A DNA stretch of 64,000 bases from Epilithonimonas sp042695135 (GCF_042695135.1 NZ_CP170547.1:1550001-1614000), one strand, 5' to 3'; positions 19,601 through 29,126 are shown, numbered from the stretch's first letter. The notes: generated by a model not told the origin, from the letters alone. Program-made: numbers and translations.

Positions 19601-21187
19601 GGATTCAAGGTCGATGAATGGATTGGGAGAACCCGACATTCCACGCCAGGCGTTGGATTGATTTCACCGCCGCCACATCACGATATTTATTCGATTGAGG
19701 ATTTGGCGCAATTGATATTTGATTTGAAAAATGCCAATCGCCACGCAAGAATTTCAGTCAAATTGGTTTCAAAAGCGGGCGTAGGAACAATTGCTTCCGG
19801 CGTTGCAAAGGCGAAAGCCGACCATATTTTGATTTCAGGTTATGACGGTGGAACTGGCGCTTCTCCTTTGAGTTCGACAAGACATACAGGTTTGCCTTGG
19901 GAATTGGGATTGGCAGAAACGCAACAGACTTTAATTAAAAATAAACTCCGTCAGCGTGTCACTGTACAGGTTGATGGTCAGGTAAAAACTGGTCGTGATA
20001 TTGTTATCGCAACTTTGTTGGGTGCGGAAGAATGGGGGATTTCAACCTCTGCGCTGATTGTAGAAGGTTGTATTCTGATGCGAAAATGTCACCTCAATAC
20101 TTGTCCGGTCGGTATCGCCACTCAGAATGAAGAACTTCGGAAAAAGTTTAAAGGCAAGCCTGAACATTTGGTGAGTTATTTCACATTTCTGGCGATGGAA
20201 GTTAGAGAAATAATGGCAAGTTTAGGATTTAGAACGATTGACGAAATGGTCGGGCAATCGCAATGTTTGACCACGAAAAAAGATATCTTATTCTGGAAAC
20301 ATAAAAATATTGATTTGACTCCGATTCTCTTCAAACCAGAAACGGATTTGCCCATCATTAAAAATGAAAATCAGGACCATGGCATCGATGATTCGCTTTC
20401 CTGGAAAATGTTGGAAGCTTCAAAGTTGGCGATTGAAGAAAATGGAACTGCGGAAGCTTATTTTAGTATTAAAAATACAGATAGAACAGTCGGAACAATT
20501 CTATCTCACGAATTGACCAAAAAATATCATTCAGAAGGAATGTCTGACGATTCTCTGAAATTCAATTTTAAAGGAACGGCGGGACAAAGTTTCGGTGCGT
20601 TTTGCAACAAAGGAATCACGATGATTCTGGAAGGCGATGCCAATGATTATTTTGGTAAAGGGCTTTCAGGAGCTAAATTGGCAATTTATCACGATAAAGA
20701 ATCTGTCATAAAGGCTCACGAAAATAGCATTATCGGAAATGTCGCTTTATACGGCGCAACTTCTGGAAAAATTTTCGTTTCCGGAATGGCAGGCGAACGT
20801 TTCGCTGTTCGGAATTCTGGTGCAATGGCTGTTGTAGAAGGTGTCGGCGACCACGGTTGCGAATATATGACCGGCGGAACTGTTCTGATTCTTGGTGGTG
20901 TCGGAAGGAATTTCGGAGCAGGAATGAGTGGCGGAATTGCTTACGTTTGGGATATTGAGCGTTCGTTGGAAGAGAATTTTAATCCTGATATGGCAAACCT
21001 TGAAGAGATTACGGAAGATGATAAATCGATTATTAATGATTTGATTAAAGAACATTTTGAAATGACAAACAGCGAACTGGCTTCATATTTATTAAGTGAC
21101 TTCGAAAATAATCTGAAACATATTATTAAGGTTTATCCAAGAGATTATAAAAAAGCTATTGAAAATAAAATAAATGAATTGAAATAA
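16649..21187 (+). CDS. gltB: Glutamate synthase, large (alpha) subunit
   Basis: Makes two glutamates from glutamine and 2-oxoglutarate. 1512 aa, the usual length. The N-terminal amidotransferase nucleophile is Cys30 in EFDSCGVGF, so the first 29 residues are the propeptide removed in the active enzyme. The central and FMN synthase domains follow, with AKSNTGEGGED, GAKPGEGGQLPG and SGYDGGTGASP. The 3Fe-4S cysteines are CILMRKCHLNTCPVG (about 1139-1151). The C-terminal beta-helix has repeated GG and GA motifs (GATSGKIFVSGMAGERFAV). Its stop overlaps the gltD ATG by one base (TAATG), so the two subunits are translationally coupled. Confidence 0.98.
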   Translation: MKMKRAKRISQNSNPKNQGLYLPETEFDSCGVGFVANIKGVKSFKIVSDAITMLENMEHRGATGYESNTGDGAGIQLQIPHELLYDEALNYGIDLPTPGQYGLGMLFFPQNNFIRQECKEIIEQSAEKLGLKILGYRPVPVNNLDLGDLAKSVEPVMEMLFIERPYDTETEKDFERKLFVFKNYISHQIMSVTSNDPIGFYVASFSCKKLIYKGQLRSVQIRNYFKDLTDPRLRSAFGMVHSRFATNTSPTWSLAQPFRFLAHNGEINTIGGNLNWLRSSEKTFESSNFTAQEMDMILPITKPGQSDSSYLDNMVELLYHSGRSLPHTMMMLIPEAWDGHDQMDSYKKDFYEFHACMMEPWDGPASISFTDGDIIGATLDRNGLRPSRYCVTSDDRVIMASESGALPVDPQKVIKRGRLQPGKMFLVDMKKGEIISDEELKKEICTSQPYRDWLDKMNININELPSPKIRFNSLQSEDIFKYQKAFGYSREDLDIVIKEMAEFGKEPIGSMGFDAPLAVLSEKAQHLSSYFKQLFAQVTNPPIDPIREKLVMSLTTIIGGSGNLLQEDKNFAHSIKLDNPILNNEQLEKLRSVDTGKFQSKTIYTYFKADGKDGNLRKAIDRICRYATDAVDDGFEVIVLSDRSMDSGHATIPSLLACSAVHHHLIRKGVRRKVGLVMEVGDVWEVHHFAALLGFGATAINPYLALASIREMFHKNEFGEETDLDQLKYNYKKAVGDGLLKIFSKMGISTLQSYHGAQIFEIIGLDKAVVNTCFTGAISRINGVGFDEIAKEALVKHFNAFGTRLSQKVLEPGGIYQWKPDNEYHQFNPQSIHLLQQATWNDRYDLFKKYSRTVNQLSEKASLLRGLMDFKNDREAISIDEVEPLENILKRFATGAMSFGSISWEAHTTLAIAMNRIGAKSNTGEGGEDENRYTINENGDDMRSAIKQVASGRFGVTARYLAEAEEIQIKMAQGAKPGEGGQLPGFKVDEWIGRTRHSTPGVGLISPPPHHDIYSIEDLAQLIFDLKNANRHARISVKLVSKAGVGTIASGVAKAKADHILISGYDGGTGASPLSSTRHTGLPWELGLAETQQTLIKNKLRQRVTVQVDGQVKTGRDIVIATLLGAEEWGISTSALIVEGCILMRKCHLNTCPVGIATQNEELRKKFKGKPEHLVSYFTFLAMEVREIMASLGFRTIDEMVGQSQCLTTKKDILFWKHKNIDLTPILFKPETDLPIIKNENQDHGIDDSLSWKMLEASKLAIEENGTAEAYFSIKNTDRTVGTILSHELTKKYHSEGMSDDSLKFNFKGTAGQSFGAFCNKGITMILEGDANDYFGKGLSGAKLAIYHDKESVIKAHENSIIGNVALYGATSGKIFVSGMAGERFAVRNSGAMAVVEGVGDHGCEYMTGGTVLILGGVGRNFGAGMSGGIAYVWDIERSLEENFNPDMANLEEITEDDKSIINDLIKEHFEMTNSELASYLLSDFENNLKHIIKVYPRDYKKAIENKINELK

Positions 21188-22614
21188 TGGGAAAAGCAGA
21201 TGGATTTTTATTATACGATAGAGAATTGCCGAAAAAGCTTCCTGTAGAGGAAAGGATTCAGCATTATAAAGAATTTTACAAACCGATTTCCAAAGATTAT
21301 CTTCACAAACAATCGGCGCGCTGTATGGATTGTGGCGTTCCGTTTTGCCAAAGTGGCTGTCCGCTTGGGAATATGATTCCGGAATTCAATGAAGCAGTTT
21401 ATAAGGAACAATGGGAAAAGGCTTATCAATTGTTGATTTCAACCAACAATTTCCCTGAATTTACTGGTAGGATTTGTCCTGCGCCGTGCGAAGGAGCATG
21501 TGTTTTAGGAATTAATAGTTTGCCGGTTGCGATAGAAGAAGTTGAAAAAAATATTATCGAAATTGCCTTCGAAAAAGGTTTCGCAAAACCAATTATTCCG
21601 AAATTCAGAACGGATAAAAAGGTTGCGGTTGTTGGCTCAGGGCCAGCTGGTTTGGCTTCGGCTTATCAATTAAATCAATTGGGACATCAGGTAACGGTTT
21701 TTGAACGTGACCCTGAAATTGGCGGATTATTGAGGTTTGGGATTCCGGATTTCAAACTGGATAAAAATATCGTGGAACGCCGTGTTCAGTGGATGAAGGA
21801 AGAAGGAATTGAATTTAAAACCAATGTCAATGTCGGTGTCAATTATTCTGTGGAAGAACTCAATCGGAATTTCGATGCGATTGTTTTGGCTTTGGGAAGT
21901 ACGGTTCCAAGAGATTTGATGATTCCGAACCGTGATGCAAAAGGAGTTTATTTTGCGATGGATTATCTCTCTCAAAGTAATAAAAAAGTCAGTGGAATTC
22001 AGTTTAATGAAAAAGATATTGATGCGAGAGGAAAAAAAGTAGTTGTAATTGGCGGCGGCGATACAGGTTCGGATTGTATTGGAACTTCAAATCGTCAAGG
22101 TGCGGAAGTCATTTATCAAATCTATTACAAACCGATGCAGCCAACCGAACGTGATGCAACGATGCCCTGGCCAACGATGCCGATGACTTTGCATATCACA
22201 TCGTCTCACGAGGAAGGTGTTGACAGGAAATGGTCTGTCAATTCCAAAGAATTTGTGAAAGATGAAAACGGAAATCTGACTGGAATCAGATTAGTCGAAG
22301 CAGAGTGGACAAAAGATGCCGACGGAAAATGGAATCTCTACACAGAAAAACCAAATTCAGAATTTGTCATCGATTGTGATTTGGCTTTCATTGCGTTAGG
22401 CTACACGCACGTTGAACACAAAGGTTTAGTAGAAGATTTAGACATAAAGCTGGATCCGAAAGGAAATCTCATCGGAAATGATAAGGAATTCAAAACTAAT
22501 CAGACGAAATATTTTTCTTGTGGCGATGCGAGAAAAGGGCAGAGTCTTGTGGTTTGGGCAATTGCGGAAGGAAGAAAATGTGCGCAGAAAGTGGATGAGT
22601 TTTTGAATGAATAG
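21187..22614 (+). CDS. gltD: Glutamate synthase, small (beta) subunit
   Basis: A 475-aa partner of GltB that feeds electrons from NADPH. The N-terminal cysteines for 4Fe-4S clusters are CMDCGVPFCQSGCPLGN and ICPAPCEGACVLG. The FAD-binding fold is VAVVGSGPAGLASAYQL, the NADPH-binding fold VVVIGGGDTGSDCIGT, and the C-terminal FAD contact is YFSCGDARKGQSLVVWA. It begins on the last base of the gltB stop codon. A terminator follows. Confidence 0.97.
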   Translation: MGKADGFLLYDRELPKKLPVEERIQHYKEFYKPISKDYLHKQSARCMDCGVPFCQSGCPLGNMIPEFNEAVYKEQWEKAYQLLISTNNFPEFTGRICPAPCEGACVLGINSLPVAIEEVEKNIIEIAFEKGFAKPIIPKFRTDKKVAVVGSGPAGLASAYQLNQLGHQVTVFERDPEIGGLLRFGIPDFKLDKNIVERRVQWMKEEGIEFKTNVNVGVNYSVEELNRNFDAIVLALGSTVPRDLMIPNRDAKGVYFAMDYLSQSNKKVSGIQFNEKDIDARGKKVVVIGGGDTGSDCIGTSNRQGAEVIYQIYYKPMQPTERDATMPWPTMPMTLHITSSHEEGVDRKWSVNSKEFVKDENGNLTGIRLVEAEWTKDADGKWNLYTEKPNSEFVIDCDLAFIALGYTHVEHKGLVEDLDIKLDPKGNLIGNDKEFKTNQTKYFSCGDARKGQSLVVWAIAEGRKCAQKVDEFLNE

Positions 22615-22643
22615 AAAAGTATTCTTTAATGTATTAATTTTAT

Positions 22644-22670
22644 AAATCGGGCTTCTGTTCGATTTTTTTA
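22644..22670 (+). terminator. gltBD terminator
   Basis: A 9-bp stem, AAATCGGGC / GTTCGATTT (two G-U pairs), with a TTCT loop and a T run. It lies 30 bp after the gltD stop. Confidence 0.7.
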
Positions 22671-22863
22671 TTCAAAACCTCAATCAATTCCCAAGCTTCC
22701 CTGTTAAAAACTTATCCATTTCGCCTCAATTTAATCCTTTCATATCTCGAAAAAAATCACGATATTTGTAAGCATTTTAACAAAATAATTTAACAAATTA
22801 AAAAGAAATATTCTCAAGCTAACTATTTGAAAGATTGAGTCTTATATCTTTAATATAAAAAAT

Positions 22864-24798
22864 ATGAGTCAAAAAGAATATACAGCAAGTAGCATCCAGG
22901 CTTTAGAAGGGATGGAACACGTGAGATTGAGACCATCTATGTACATCGGAGACGTTGGTGTGAGAGGTCTTCACCATTTGGTTTATGAAGTAGTAGATAA
23001 CTCTATTGATGAGGCTCTGGCAGGCTATTGCGACACGATTAAAGTGACTATTCACGAAGGTGAAAGTATTTCTGTAAAAGACAATGGACGTGGGATTCCG
23101 GTTGATTTCCACGAGAAAGAACAGAAATCCGCACTTGAGGTGGTAATGACCAAAATTGGTGCCGGTGGTAAGTTCGATAAAGATTCTTACAAAGTTTCCG
23201 GAGGTCTGCACGGAGTTGGAGTTTCCTGTGTGAATGCACTTTCGACTTTGTTGGTGGCAACAGTTAGCCGTAATGGTAAACTATATCAACAAAAATATTC
23301 TGAAGGAAAAGCTTTGGCCGATGTTGCCGAAATCGGAACGACTTCTGAAAGAGGAACAGAAGTTTTTTTCCAGCCGGATGGTACTATTTTCCAAGAATTG
23401 GTTTACAACTATGATACGTTGGCGAACAGACTTAGAGAATTGTCTTTCCTTAACAAAGGGATTACGATTACTTTGATTGATGAGAGACATCCAAACGAAG
23501 ACGGAAGTTTCAATTCGGAGATTTTCCATTCCGAAGGTGGTCTTAGAGAATTCGTAGAATATATCGACGGAAACCGTGAATCCATTATGGAAAACGTGAT
23601 CTTTATGGAAAGTGAAAGGGAAGGGATTCCTGTGGAGGTGGCGATGCGTTACAACACGTCGTTTACAGAGAATTTACATTCTTATGTTAATAATATCAAT
23701 ACCCACGAAGGTGGAACGCACTTGGCAGGTTTCAGAAGAGCTTTGACAAGAACGCTTAAAAAATATGCGGATGACTTAGGAATTCCGGCAAAAGAAAAAG
23801 TGGAAATTACAGGTGACGATTTCCGTGAAGGATTGACAGCCGTGGTTTCTGTAAAAGTAATGGAGCCTCAGTTCGAAGGGCAAACCAAAACGAAATTAGG
23901 TAACTCCGAAGTTTCAGGTGCGGTTGACAAAATCGTTGGTGAAATGCTGACGAACTTCCTTGAGGAAAATCCAAACGAAGCAAAAATCATCGTTCAGAAA
24001 GTTGTTTTGGCAGCAAAAGCGAGGCAGGCAGCGAAGAAAGCAAGAGAAATGGTGCAGAGAAAATCACCAATGGGTGGTTCCGGCTTGCCAGGAAAATTGT
24101 CCGATTGTTCTTCTAAGGATCCGGAAGAATCAGAATTATTCCTTGTTGAGGGAGATTCTGCAGGTGGAACGGCAAAACAAGGTCGTGACCGTCATTTCCA
24201 GGCGATTTTGCCTTTGAGAGGTAAGATTCTCAATGTTGAGAAATCTATGCTTCACAAAGTTTATGACAACGAGGAGATTAAAAATATATACACAGCGCTT
24301 GGTGTTTCTGTAGGAACAGAAGAGGATTCCAAAGCGTTGAATATGAGTAAGCTAAGATATCATAAGATCGTTATTATGACCGATGCGGATATTGATGGTT
24401 CTCACATTTCCACTTTGATCCTGACATTCTTCTTCCGTTTTATGAATGAAATGATTGAGAACGGATATATTTATATTGCGCAACCACCGTTGTACCTTCT
24501 TAAAAAAGGAAACAAAAAGGTCTATGCTTATAACGAAAAAGAACGTGAACAATTCACTCTGGAACTGGCTCCGGACGGCAAAGGTGTTGAAGTGCAACGT
24601 TATAAAGGTCTTGGGGAGATGAATCCTGAACAGCTTTGGGAAACAACCCTTAACCCGGAAAACAGAATCTTAAAACAGGTAACAATTGAAAATGCTGTTG
24701 AGGCAGATTCAACTTTCTCAATGTTGATGGGCGACGAAGTGCCACCAAGACGGGAATTTATAGAAAAGAACGCAGTCTACGCAAGAATAGATGTTTAA
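22864..24798 (+). CDS. gyrB: DNA gyrase subunit B
   Basis: ATPase subunit of gyrase, which introduces negative supercoils. 644 aa, the short form without the Gram-negative insertion. The GHKL ATPase domain has LRPSMYIGD, EVVDNSIDEALAG and GGLHGVGVSCVNALS. The transducer domain follows. The TOPRIM domain has LVEGDSAGGTAKQGRDR and the metal site MTDADIDGSHI. The C-terminal tail is PRREFIEKNA..IDV. gyrA is not adjacent. Upstream, TATCTTTA at about 22846 is a one-mismatch -7 box. ParE is the alternative, but the length and tail favour GyrB. Confidence 0.95.
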   Translation: MSQKEYTASSIQALEGMEHVRLRPSMYIGDVGVRGLHHLVYEVVDNSIDEALAGYCDTIKVTIHEGESISVKDNGRGIPVDFHEKEQKSALEVVMTKIGAGGKFDKDSYKVSGGLHGVGVSCVNALSTLLVATVSRNGKLYQQKYSEGKALADVAEIGTTSERGTEVFFQPDGTIFQELVYNYDTLANRLRELSFLNKGITITLIDERHPNEDGSFNSEIFHSEGGLREFVEYIDGNRESIMENVIFMESEREGIPVEVAMRYNTSFTENLHSYVNNINTHEGGTHLAGFRRALTRTLKKYADDLGIPAKEKVEITGDDFREGLTAVVSVKVMEPQFEGQTKTKLGNSEVSGAVDKIVGEMLTNFLEENPNEAKIIVQKVVLAAKARQAAKKAREMVQRKSPMGGSGLPGKLSDCSSKDPEESELFLVEGDSAGGTAKQGRDRHFQAILPLRGKILNVEKSMLHKVYDNEEIKNIYTALGVSVGTEEDSKALNMSKLRYHKIVIMTDADIDGSHISTLILTFFFRFMNEMIENGYIYIAQPPLYLLKKGNKKVYAYNEKEREQFTLELAPDGKGVEVQRYKGLGEMNPEQLWETTLNPENRILKQVTIENAVEADSTFSMLMGDEVPPRREFIEKNAVYARIDV

Positions 24799-24810
24799 GT
24801 TATAATTTAA

Positions 24811-24838
24811 AACCTTCCAGATTTTGGAAGGTTTTTTG
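24811..24838 (+). terminator. gyrB terminator
   Basis: AACCTTCCA / TGGAAGGTT stem, 5-nt loop, then T6. Confidence 0.8.
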
Positions 24839-24862
24839 TTATTCATTCAAAAATAAAAAATT

Positions 24863-25657
24863 ATGAAAAACTTAATCGCAATCTTTTCAATCGGAATTAT
24901 CATTGTTTCCTGTACAAAAACCGAAGTCAAAAATATTACTGTTAAAAATAATTCTGATACTTTGGTAACCAAAAAAACATTTGTGATAGATTCTGTAAAA
25001 GTTGAAGATTCTCTGGTAATTAACAAAAATCTCACGACATCTTTTAACAAACAACTGCTGGTTTTTCCTTCGATAGAAAATAAATTAATTCTCGACAGTA
25101 TTTATAAAGAAGCTTTGGTCGAAACCAAATCTTATGATAAGAATTCTCTACAAGCTGATTTGACAAAACAAATGCAGAAAAGTTTTGCTAAAACAAGGGA
25201 AGATTCAAAAGAATGGTCACCGGAATTCAAACAGACCTGGGACGATACTTCTGCAATGAAAGTGATTTCGCATAAGGATAATATTCTTACGTTGCTCTAT
25301 TCCGGAAGTGGTTATACAGGGGGCGCACACGGATATTATTTTGGAAGTTACAAAGTTTTTGATCTTAATAAGAATATGGTAATCAACCAGAATGATATTA
25401 TCAAAGATCCAAAAGATCTGGCGTGGGACAAGATTCTGAAAAACCATTTTGATGAGCCTGAACAAAAAGAAATGCTATTGGAAGATAAGATTTCACCAAA
25501 CAATAATTTCTATTTTGATGATAAAAAGATCACTTTTGTTTATAATCAATATGAAATAACAGCTTACGCAGCTGGTGTAGTTTATATTACGATCAACTTT
25601 TCTGAAATAAAAAACATGCTGAAACCCGAATTCTTAACCCAATACAAAATCAAATAA
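24863..25657 (+). CDS. DUF3298/RsiV-like lipoprotein
   Basis: A 264-aa predicted lipoprotein with lipobox IIVSC (Cys18). The middle and C-terminal parts fit the DUF4163/DUF3298 arrangement known from RsiV and PdaC: WSPEFKQTWDDTS, then LYSGSGYTGGAHGYYFGSY, whose GGAHG is the hallmark, and a DII..D segment. In RsiV this domain senses lysozyme, and in other proteins its role is unknown, so no function is claimed. Its stop is directly followed by the ATG of the next gene, so the pair is an operon. Confidence 0.8.
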   Translation: MKNLIAIFSIGIIIVSCTKTEVKNITVKNNSDTLVTKKTFVIDSVKVEDSLVINKNLTTSFNKQLLVFPSIENKLILDSIYKEALVETKSYDKNSLQADLTKQMQKSFAKTREDSKEWSPEFKQTWDDTSAMKVISHKDNILTLLYSGSGYTGGAHGYYFGSYKVFDLNKNMVINQNDIIKDPKDLAWDKILKNHFDEPEQKEMLLEDKISPNNNFYFDDKKITFVYNQYEITAYAAGVVYITINFSEIKNMLKPEFLTQYKIK

Positions 25658-26107
25658 ATGAGCCATCAAAATCTTAAAAATTACAGGAAATATTATCCGT
25701 TACATCATTTTGTAGTCTATCCGGTTTCTTTGATATTGTTAATATTTTCACTTTATAGATTGTGGAAAAACATCAATGTTAATCAGGAATTTGTGTACAT
25801 TTGGACTGCTATTTCATTTGCTTCCGCTTTAATTATTTTGATTTCATATATGCTCCGTCAGCATTATGCAGTTGGCCTTCAGGATCGGATTATCATCAAC
25901 GAATTTAAGTTAAGATATTTCACTTTGACAGGAACCAGATTTGAAAGTTTACCTTACCTTTTTTCAGATTCTCAGCTCTTTGCTCTGCGATTTTCACAGG
26001 ATGAAGATTTGATTGGATTAATCACTCAGACAATACAAAATGAGTGGCCGGCTTCTAAGATTAAAGAAAATATCAAAAACTGGAAGGCCGATGACAGAAG
26101 GGTCTAA
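25658..26107 (+). CDS. Small membrane protein, DUF6526-like
   Basis: 149 aa with two membrane helices close together (about residues 20-38 and 45-67), a short N-terminal segment MSHQNLKNYRKYYPLHHF, and a soluble C-terminal half with SLPYLFSDSQLFALRFSQDE. I recognise it as DUF6526-like from recollection. Function unknown. The ATG follows the upstream stop with no gap, so it is co-translated with the DUF3298-like lipoprotein. Confidence 0.75.
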   Translation: MSHQNLKNYRKYYPLHHFVVYPVSLILLIFSLYRLWKNINVNQEFVYIWTAISFASALIILISYMLRQHYAVGLQDRIIINEFKLRYFTLTGTRFESLPYLFSDSQLFALRFSQDEDLIGLITQTIQNEWPASKIKENIKNWKADDRRV

Positions 26108-26210
26108 AAACAGAAAAAATCTTAATTTAAAGACGAATTGTAAGTACTATCAGTCTGATGCACTTGAAGACTCTTAAAAAATAAAATTTTCCATTCTAAA
26201 ATAAATCGAC

Positions 26211-26243
26211 AAAATACTCTGAAAGTCTCAGAGTATTTTTACT
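26211..26243 (+). terminator. Terminator of the DUF3298-DUF6526 pair
   Basis: AAAATACTCTGA / TCAGAGTATTTTT hairpin with a T run. Its T run merges into the -7 box of the next gene. Confidence 0.7.
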
Positions 26244-26247
26244 TTTG
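26240..26247 (+). promoter_or_regulatory. -7 box of the lipid kinase gene
   Basis: TACTTTTG matches TAnnTTTG only 5 bp before the ATG at 26253, so the transcript would be nearly leaderless. Confidence 0.45.
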
Positions 26248-26252
26248 ACCTT

Positions 26253-27101
26253 ATGAATGTAGCCTTCATTATCAATCCGTTTTCAGCGAAAAAAAACTAT
26301 CAGCCTTTTCTGGACGCACTCTCCAAAAAGGTTCAAAATCCACTTTATTTAGTTTCGAAATCCTTGGGAGATACGGATGATTTTATAGATCACCATTGGG
26401 AAAGTATTGATGTTTTTGTGGCAGTTGGCGGCGATGGAACTATTTCTACAGTTGCAAAAAAATTGATTAATTCGGATAAAATATTGGCAGTTTTTCCGGC
26501 AGGTTCTGGAAATGGTTTTTCCAACGAAACCAATTTTAGCAAGAATATTTCATTATTATTAGATAAAATTAAAAATGGTAAATGCAAAGAAATAGATACA
26601 TTCACAGTCAATGAGCATTTCTCCATCAATGTTTCAGGAACTGGATTTGATGGCAAGGTTGTAAAAGAATTTGAGAAAACCAATCGGGGTTTCAAAAATT
26701 ATATCAAAGTTTCTATTAAAACTTTTTTTAATTATAAGCCGATAAAAATCAAATTCCTAGAAGAAAATTACCAACAGTACAATGGCAAATATCTGATGCT
26801 GAATGTGGCAAACACCCGCCAGTTTGGAAACAACGCATATATTGCGCCAATGGCAAGTAAAAGTGATGGTTTGGTAGATTTGGTTTTGGTGAAGAAATTT
26901 CCTTTGACATATTCACCATTTTTTGCTTTCCGGATGTTTACTAAACGATTGAAAGATGATGATTACGTGACTTATCTTCCGGTTTCGGAAATAGAGTTCA
27001 AAGTCAATACAAAAAATTGGCACATTGATGGGGAATTCAAAAAAATAAAATCCCCGATTTTCATCAAGGTTTTGCCAAAGAGTTTGCGAATTTTGGTTTA
27101 A
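26253..27101 (+). CDS. Diacylglycerol kinase-family lipid kinase (YegS/LCB5-like)
   Basis: 282 aa. The DAGK catalytic domain occupies the N-terminal part, with NPFSAKK at the start, the nucleotide-binding VAVGGDGTISTVA and PAGSGNGFSNE. The C-terminal beta-sandwich ends in an HIDGE motif (WHIDGEF), typical of YegS-type enzymes. It probably phosphorylates a lipid such as diacylglycerol or a sphingoid base; the substrate cannot be read from sequence. Single gene between unrelated neighbours. Confidence 0.9.
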   Translation: MNVAFIINPFSAKKNYQPFLDALSKKVQNPLYLVSKSLGDTDDFIDHHWESIDVFVAVGGDGTISTVAKKLINSDKILAVFPAGSGNGFSNETNFSKNISLLLDKIKNGKCKEIDTFTVNEHFSINVSGTGFDGKVVKEFEKTNRGFKNYIKVSIKTFFNYKPIKIKFLEENYQQYNGKYLMLNVANTRQFGNNAYIAPMASKSDGLVDLVLVKKFPLTYSPFFAFRMFTKRLKDDDYVTYLPVSEIEFKVNTKNWHIDGEFKKIKSPIFIKVLPKSLRILV

Positions 27102-27140
27102 CGTGATATCAATTATATTTTGATTTTAATTTATTTTTAA

Positions 27141-28250
27141 ATGATATATTTGGCGGGAATTTTTATTGCGTGTTTTTTTTCTTTTCTGATTTTAGGGAAA
27201 AAAGAGAAAACTTCTGCTGATTACATCCTCGCTTTGTGGTTTTGGATAATAGGAATTAATACCACTTATTTTTTATTGATTTTTTCCGGAGAGTATGTGA
27301 AATTCCCCTATATTCTTGGATTTGAAATTCCACTTCCGCTGCTTCACGGACCTATGTTATATCTTTATGTCCAGAATCTAAGTGGGCAAAGCAAGAAAAA
27401 TTATACATGGATTTTACATTTTTTACCTGCAATTATAATTTATATTATCCTGATTTCTTTCTTCAATCTATCATCCGAAGAAAAAATTTTTATTTATCAG
27501 AATGATGGTTCAACCTATAAAGATTTAAGAAGTAATATTAGTATTCTTATCATTATATCCGGGATTTTTTATGTCTGCGCAAGTATTAATTCTGTAAAAA
27601 AATATAAAAAAGAGATAACTCAAAAATATTCAAATACGGATAAGATTAATTTAAATTGGCTGTACTATCTTATTGCAGGAATTTCGCTGATCTGGATTGC
27701 CGTTTTACTCAGGAATGATGTCCTTATTTTTTCACTTGTAGTTGTTTTTATTTTGCTGGCATCCTATTTTGGAATCAGTAAAGTCGGAATTTTAAATCCA
27801 AAAGATATAAAAGCTATTAATATAGATAGCGGAAATAATGAATCTGTCACTTATCCTACAGTTGTAAAATATCAGAAATCTACTGCCAGCGAAGAGTCTA
27901 TTAAGAATATTTACCAAAAATTAGTAGATAAAATGGAGAAGGATAAGATTTTCAAAGATCCGGAACTTACATTGAATAATCTGGCAATTACACTGGAGAT
28001 CCATCCCAATTTACTTTCGCAGACAATCAATCAGATAGAAAATAAAAACTTTTATGATTATATCAATCGACATAGGATTGAAGAATTTAAAAGAATTGCC
28101 GTACTACAGGAAAATCAAAAATTTACATTTCTTTCTTTAGCTTTTGAATGTGGATTCAATTCCAAAACTTCCTTTAACAGAAATTTTAAAAAATACACGG
28201 ATTGTTCTCCGAGAGAATTTTTAAAAAGTCAAAACATAAATTTAGATTAG
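27141..28250 (+). CDS. AraC-family regulator with N-terminal membrane domain
   Basis: 369 aa. About seven hydrophobic segments fill residues 1-225, so the N-terminal part is an integral membrane sensor. A linker of about 45 residues follows, then a C-terminal AraC-type double helix-turn-helix (about 270-367) with LTLNNLAITLEIHPNLLSQ, FYDYINRHRIEEFK and FLSLAFECGFNSKTSFNR. This is the common Bacteroidetes membrane-tethered AraC layout. The target genes are unknown; the neighbouring DUF2306 gene is a candidate (inference). Confidence 0.9.
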   Translation: MIYLAGIFIACFFSFLILGKKEKTSADYILALWFWIIGINTTYFLLIFSGEYVKFPYILGFEIPLPLLHGPMLYLYVQNLSGQSKKNYTWILHFLPAIIIYIILISFFNLSSEEKIFIYQNDGSTYKDLRSNISILIIISGIFYVCASINSVKKYKKEITQKYSNTDKINLNWLYYLIAGISLIWIAVLLRNDVLIFSLVVVFILLASYFGISKVGILNPKDIKAINIDSGNNESVTYPTVVKYQKSTASEESIKNIYQKLVDKMEKDKIFKDPELTLNNLAITLEIHPNLLSQTINQIENKNFYDYINRHRIEEFKRIAVLQENQKFTFLSLAFECGFNSKTSFNRNFKKYTDCSPREFLKSQNINLD

Positions 28251-28407
28251 TTTGAACTTCAGATAAACTACAATTGCCCGATAAAAATCTAAAAAATTAG
28301 TTCCATCTTTCATTTTGGAACGATTAACACTCACATATACTTCATTTTTGCCGAAACTTTGTTCAGTGATAAAGTTAATTTTCAACTCTAACAACAACCT
28401 TTTTGTA

Positions 28408-29022
28408 ATGAAGAAAATGTTATTTGTCCTTATTTGTGTTTTCGCTATTTTGATTGGATTATATCCTTTGATCTATGTTTTTGTAGATCATAAACACACC
28501 TTTCTCAACTCCAAAGATCCGGAAATTCTTCATAGCCTGATATGGAAAATCTTGTTTTTTGCACATATCTCCTTCGGAGGATTATCACTTTTGATTGGAT
28601 GGAGACAGTTTGGGGAAAACTTCCGAAAAAGACATCCAAAGTTTCATAAGAAGATTGGAATTACCTATATTCTTTCGGTTGTTATAAGTTCCACAAGTGG
28701 TATTTATATTGGTTTTTTTGCTAATGGAGGTTGGATTTCGGCTTCAGGATTTATTTGTTTGGGTCTTATTTGGTTTTGTACGACACTCAAATCATTTTTA
28801 GAAATTAAGAAAAATAACATCATTAATCATCAAAATTTAATGACTTACAGTTATGCATGCACTTTTGCAGCGGTCACTTTGAGATTGTGGTTTCCTTTGT
28901 TAAAATCATTGACGGGAGATCCACAGATATCTTATCTTATCGTAGCTTGGTTATGTTGGATTCCAAATTTGATTGTTGCCTATTTTGTTAATAGATCAAG
29001 AGAAGTGATACTGAAGAATTAA
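28408..29022 (+). CDS. DUF2306 membrane protein
   Basis: 204 aa from the chosen start MKKMLFVLICVFAILIG. An upstream in-frame ATG at 28315 would add 31 polar residues in front of the first membrane helix and is not favoured. Several transmembrane helices. The family core is HISFGGLSLLIGWRQFG followed by HPKFHKKIG. DUF2306 proteins are multi-helix membrane proteins with conserved His residues of unknown role. It stands alone after the AraC-type regulator. Confidence 0.8.
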   Translation: MKKMLFVLICVFAILIGLYPLIYVFVDHKHTFLNSKDPEILHSLIWKILFFAHISFGGLSLLIGWRQFGENFRKRHPKFHKKIGITYILSVVISSTSGIYIGFFANGGWISASGFICLGLIWFCTTLKSFLEIKKNNIINHQNLMTYSYACTFAAVTLRLWFPLLKSLTGDPQISYLIVAWLCWIPNLIVAYFVNRSREVILKN

Positions 29023-29057
29023 ATTTTTTATCTATATTTCTGTACAATCAACCTTTA

Positions 29058-29089
29058 TTGTCAAAAATCATTCAGTTTCCCTATTTTTG
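29058..29089 (+). promoter_or_regulatory. Promoter of the HD-domain gene
   Basis: -33 TTG at 29058-29060 and -7 TATTTTTG at 29082-29089, 21 bp apart. This is the expected Bacteroidetes layout. Confidence 0.6.
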
Positions 29090-29126
29090 TATCAATCATT
29101 AATAATCATTTATCAATTAATCAACG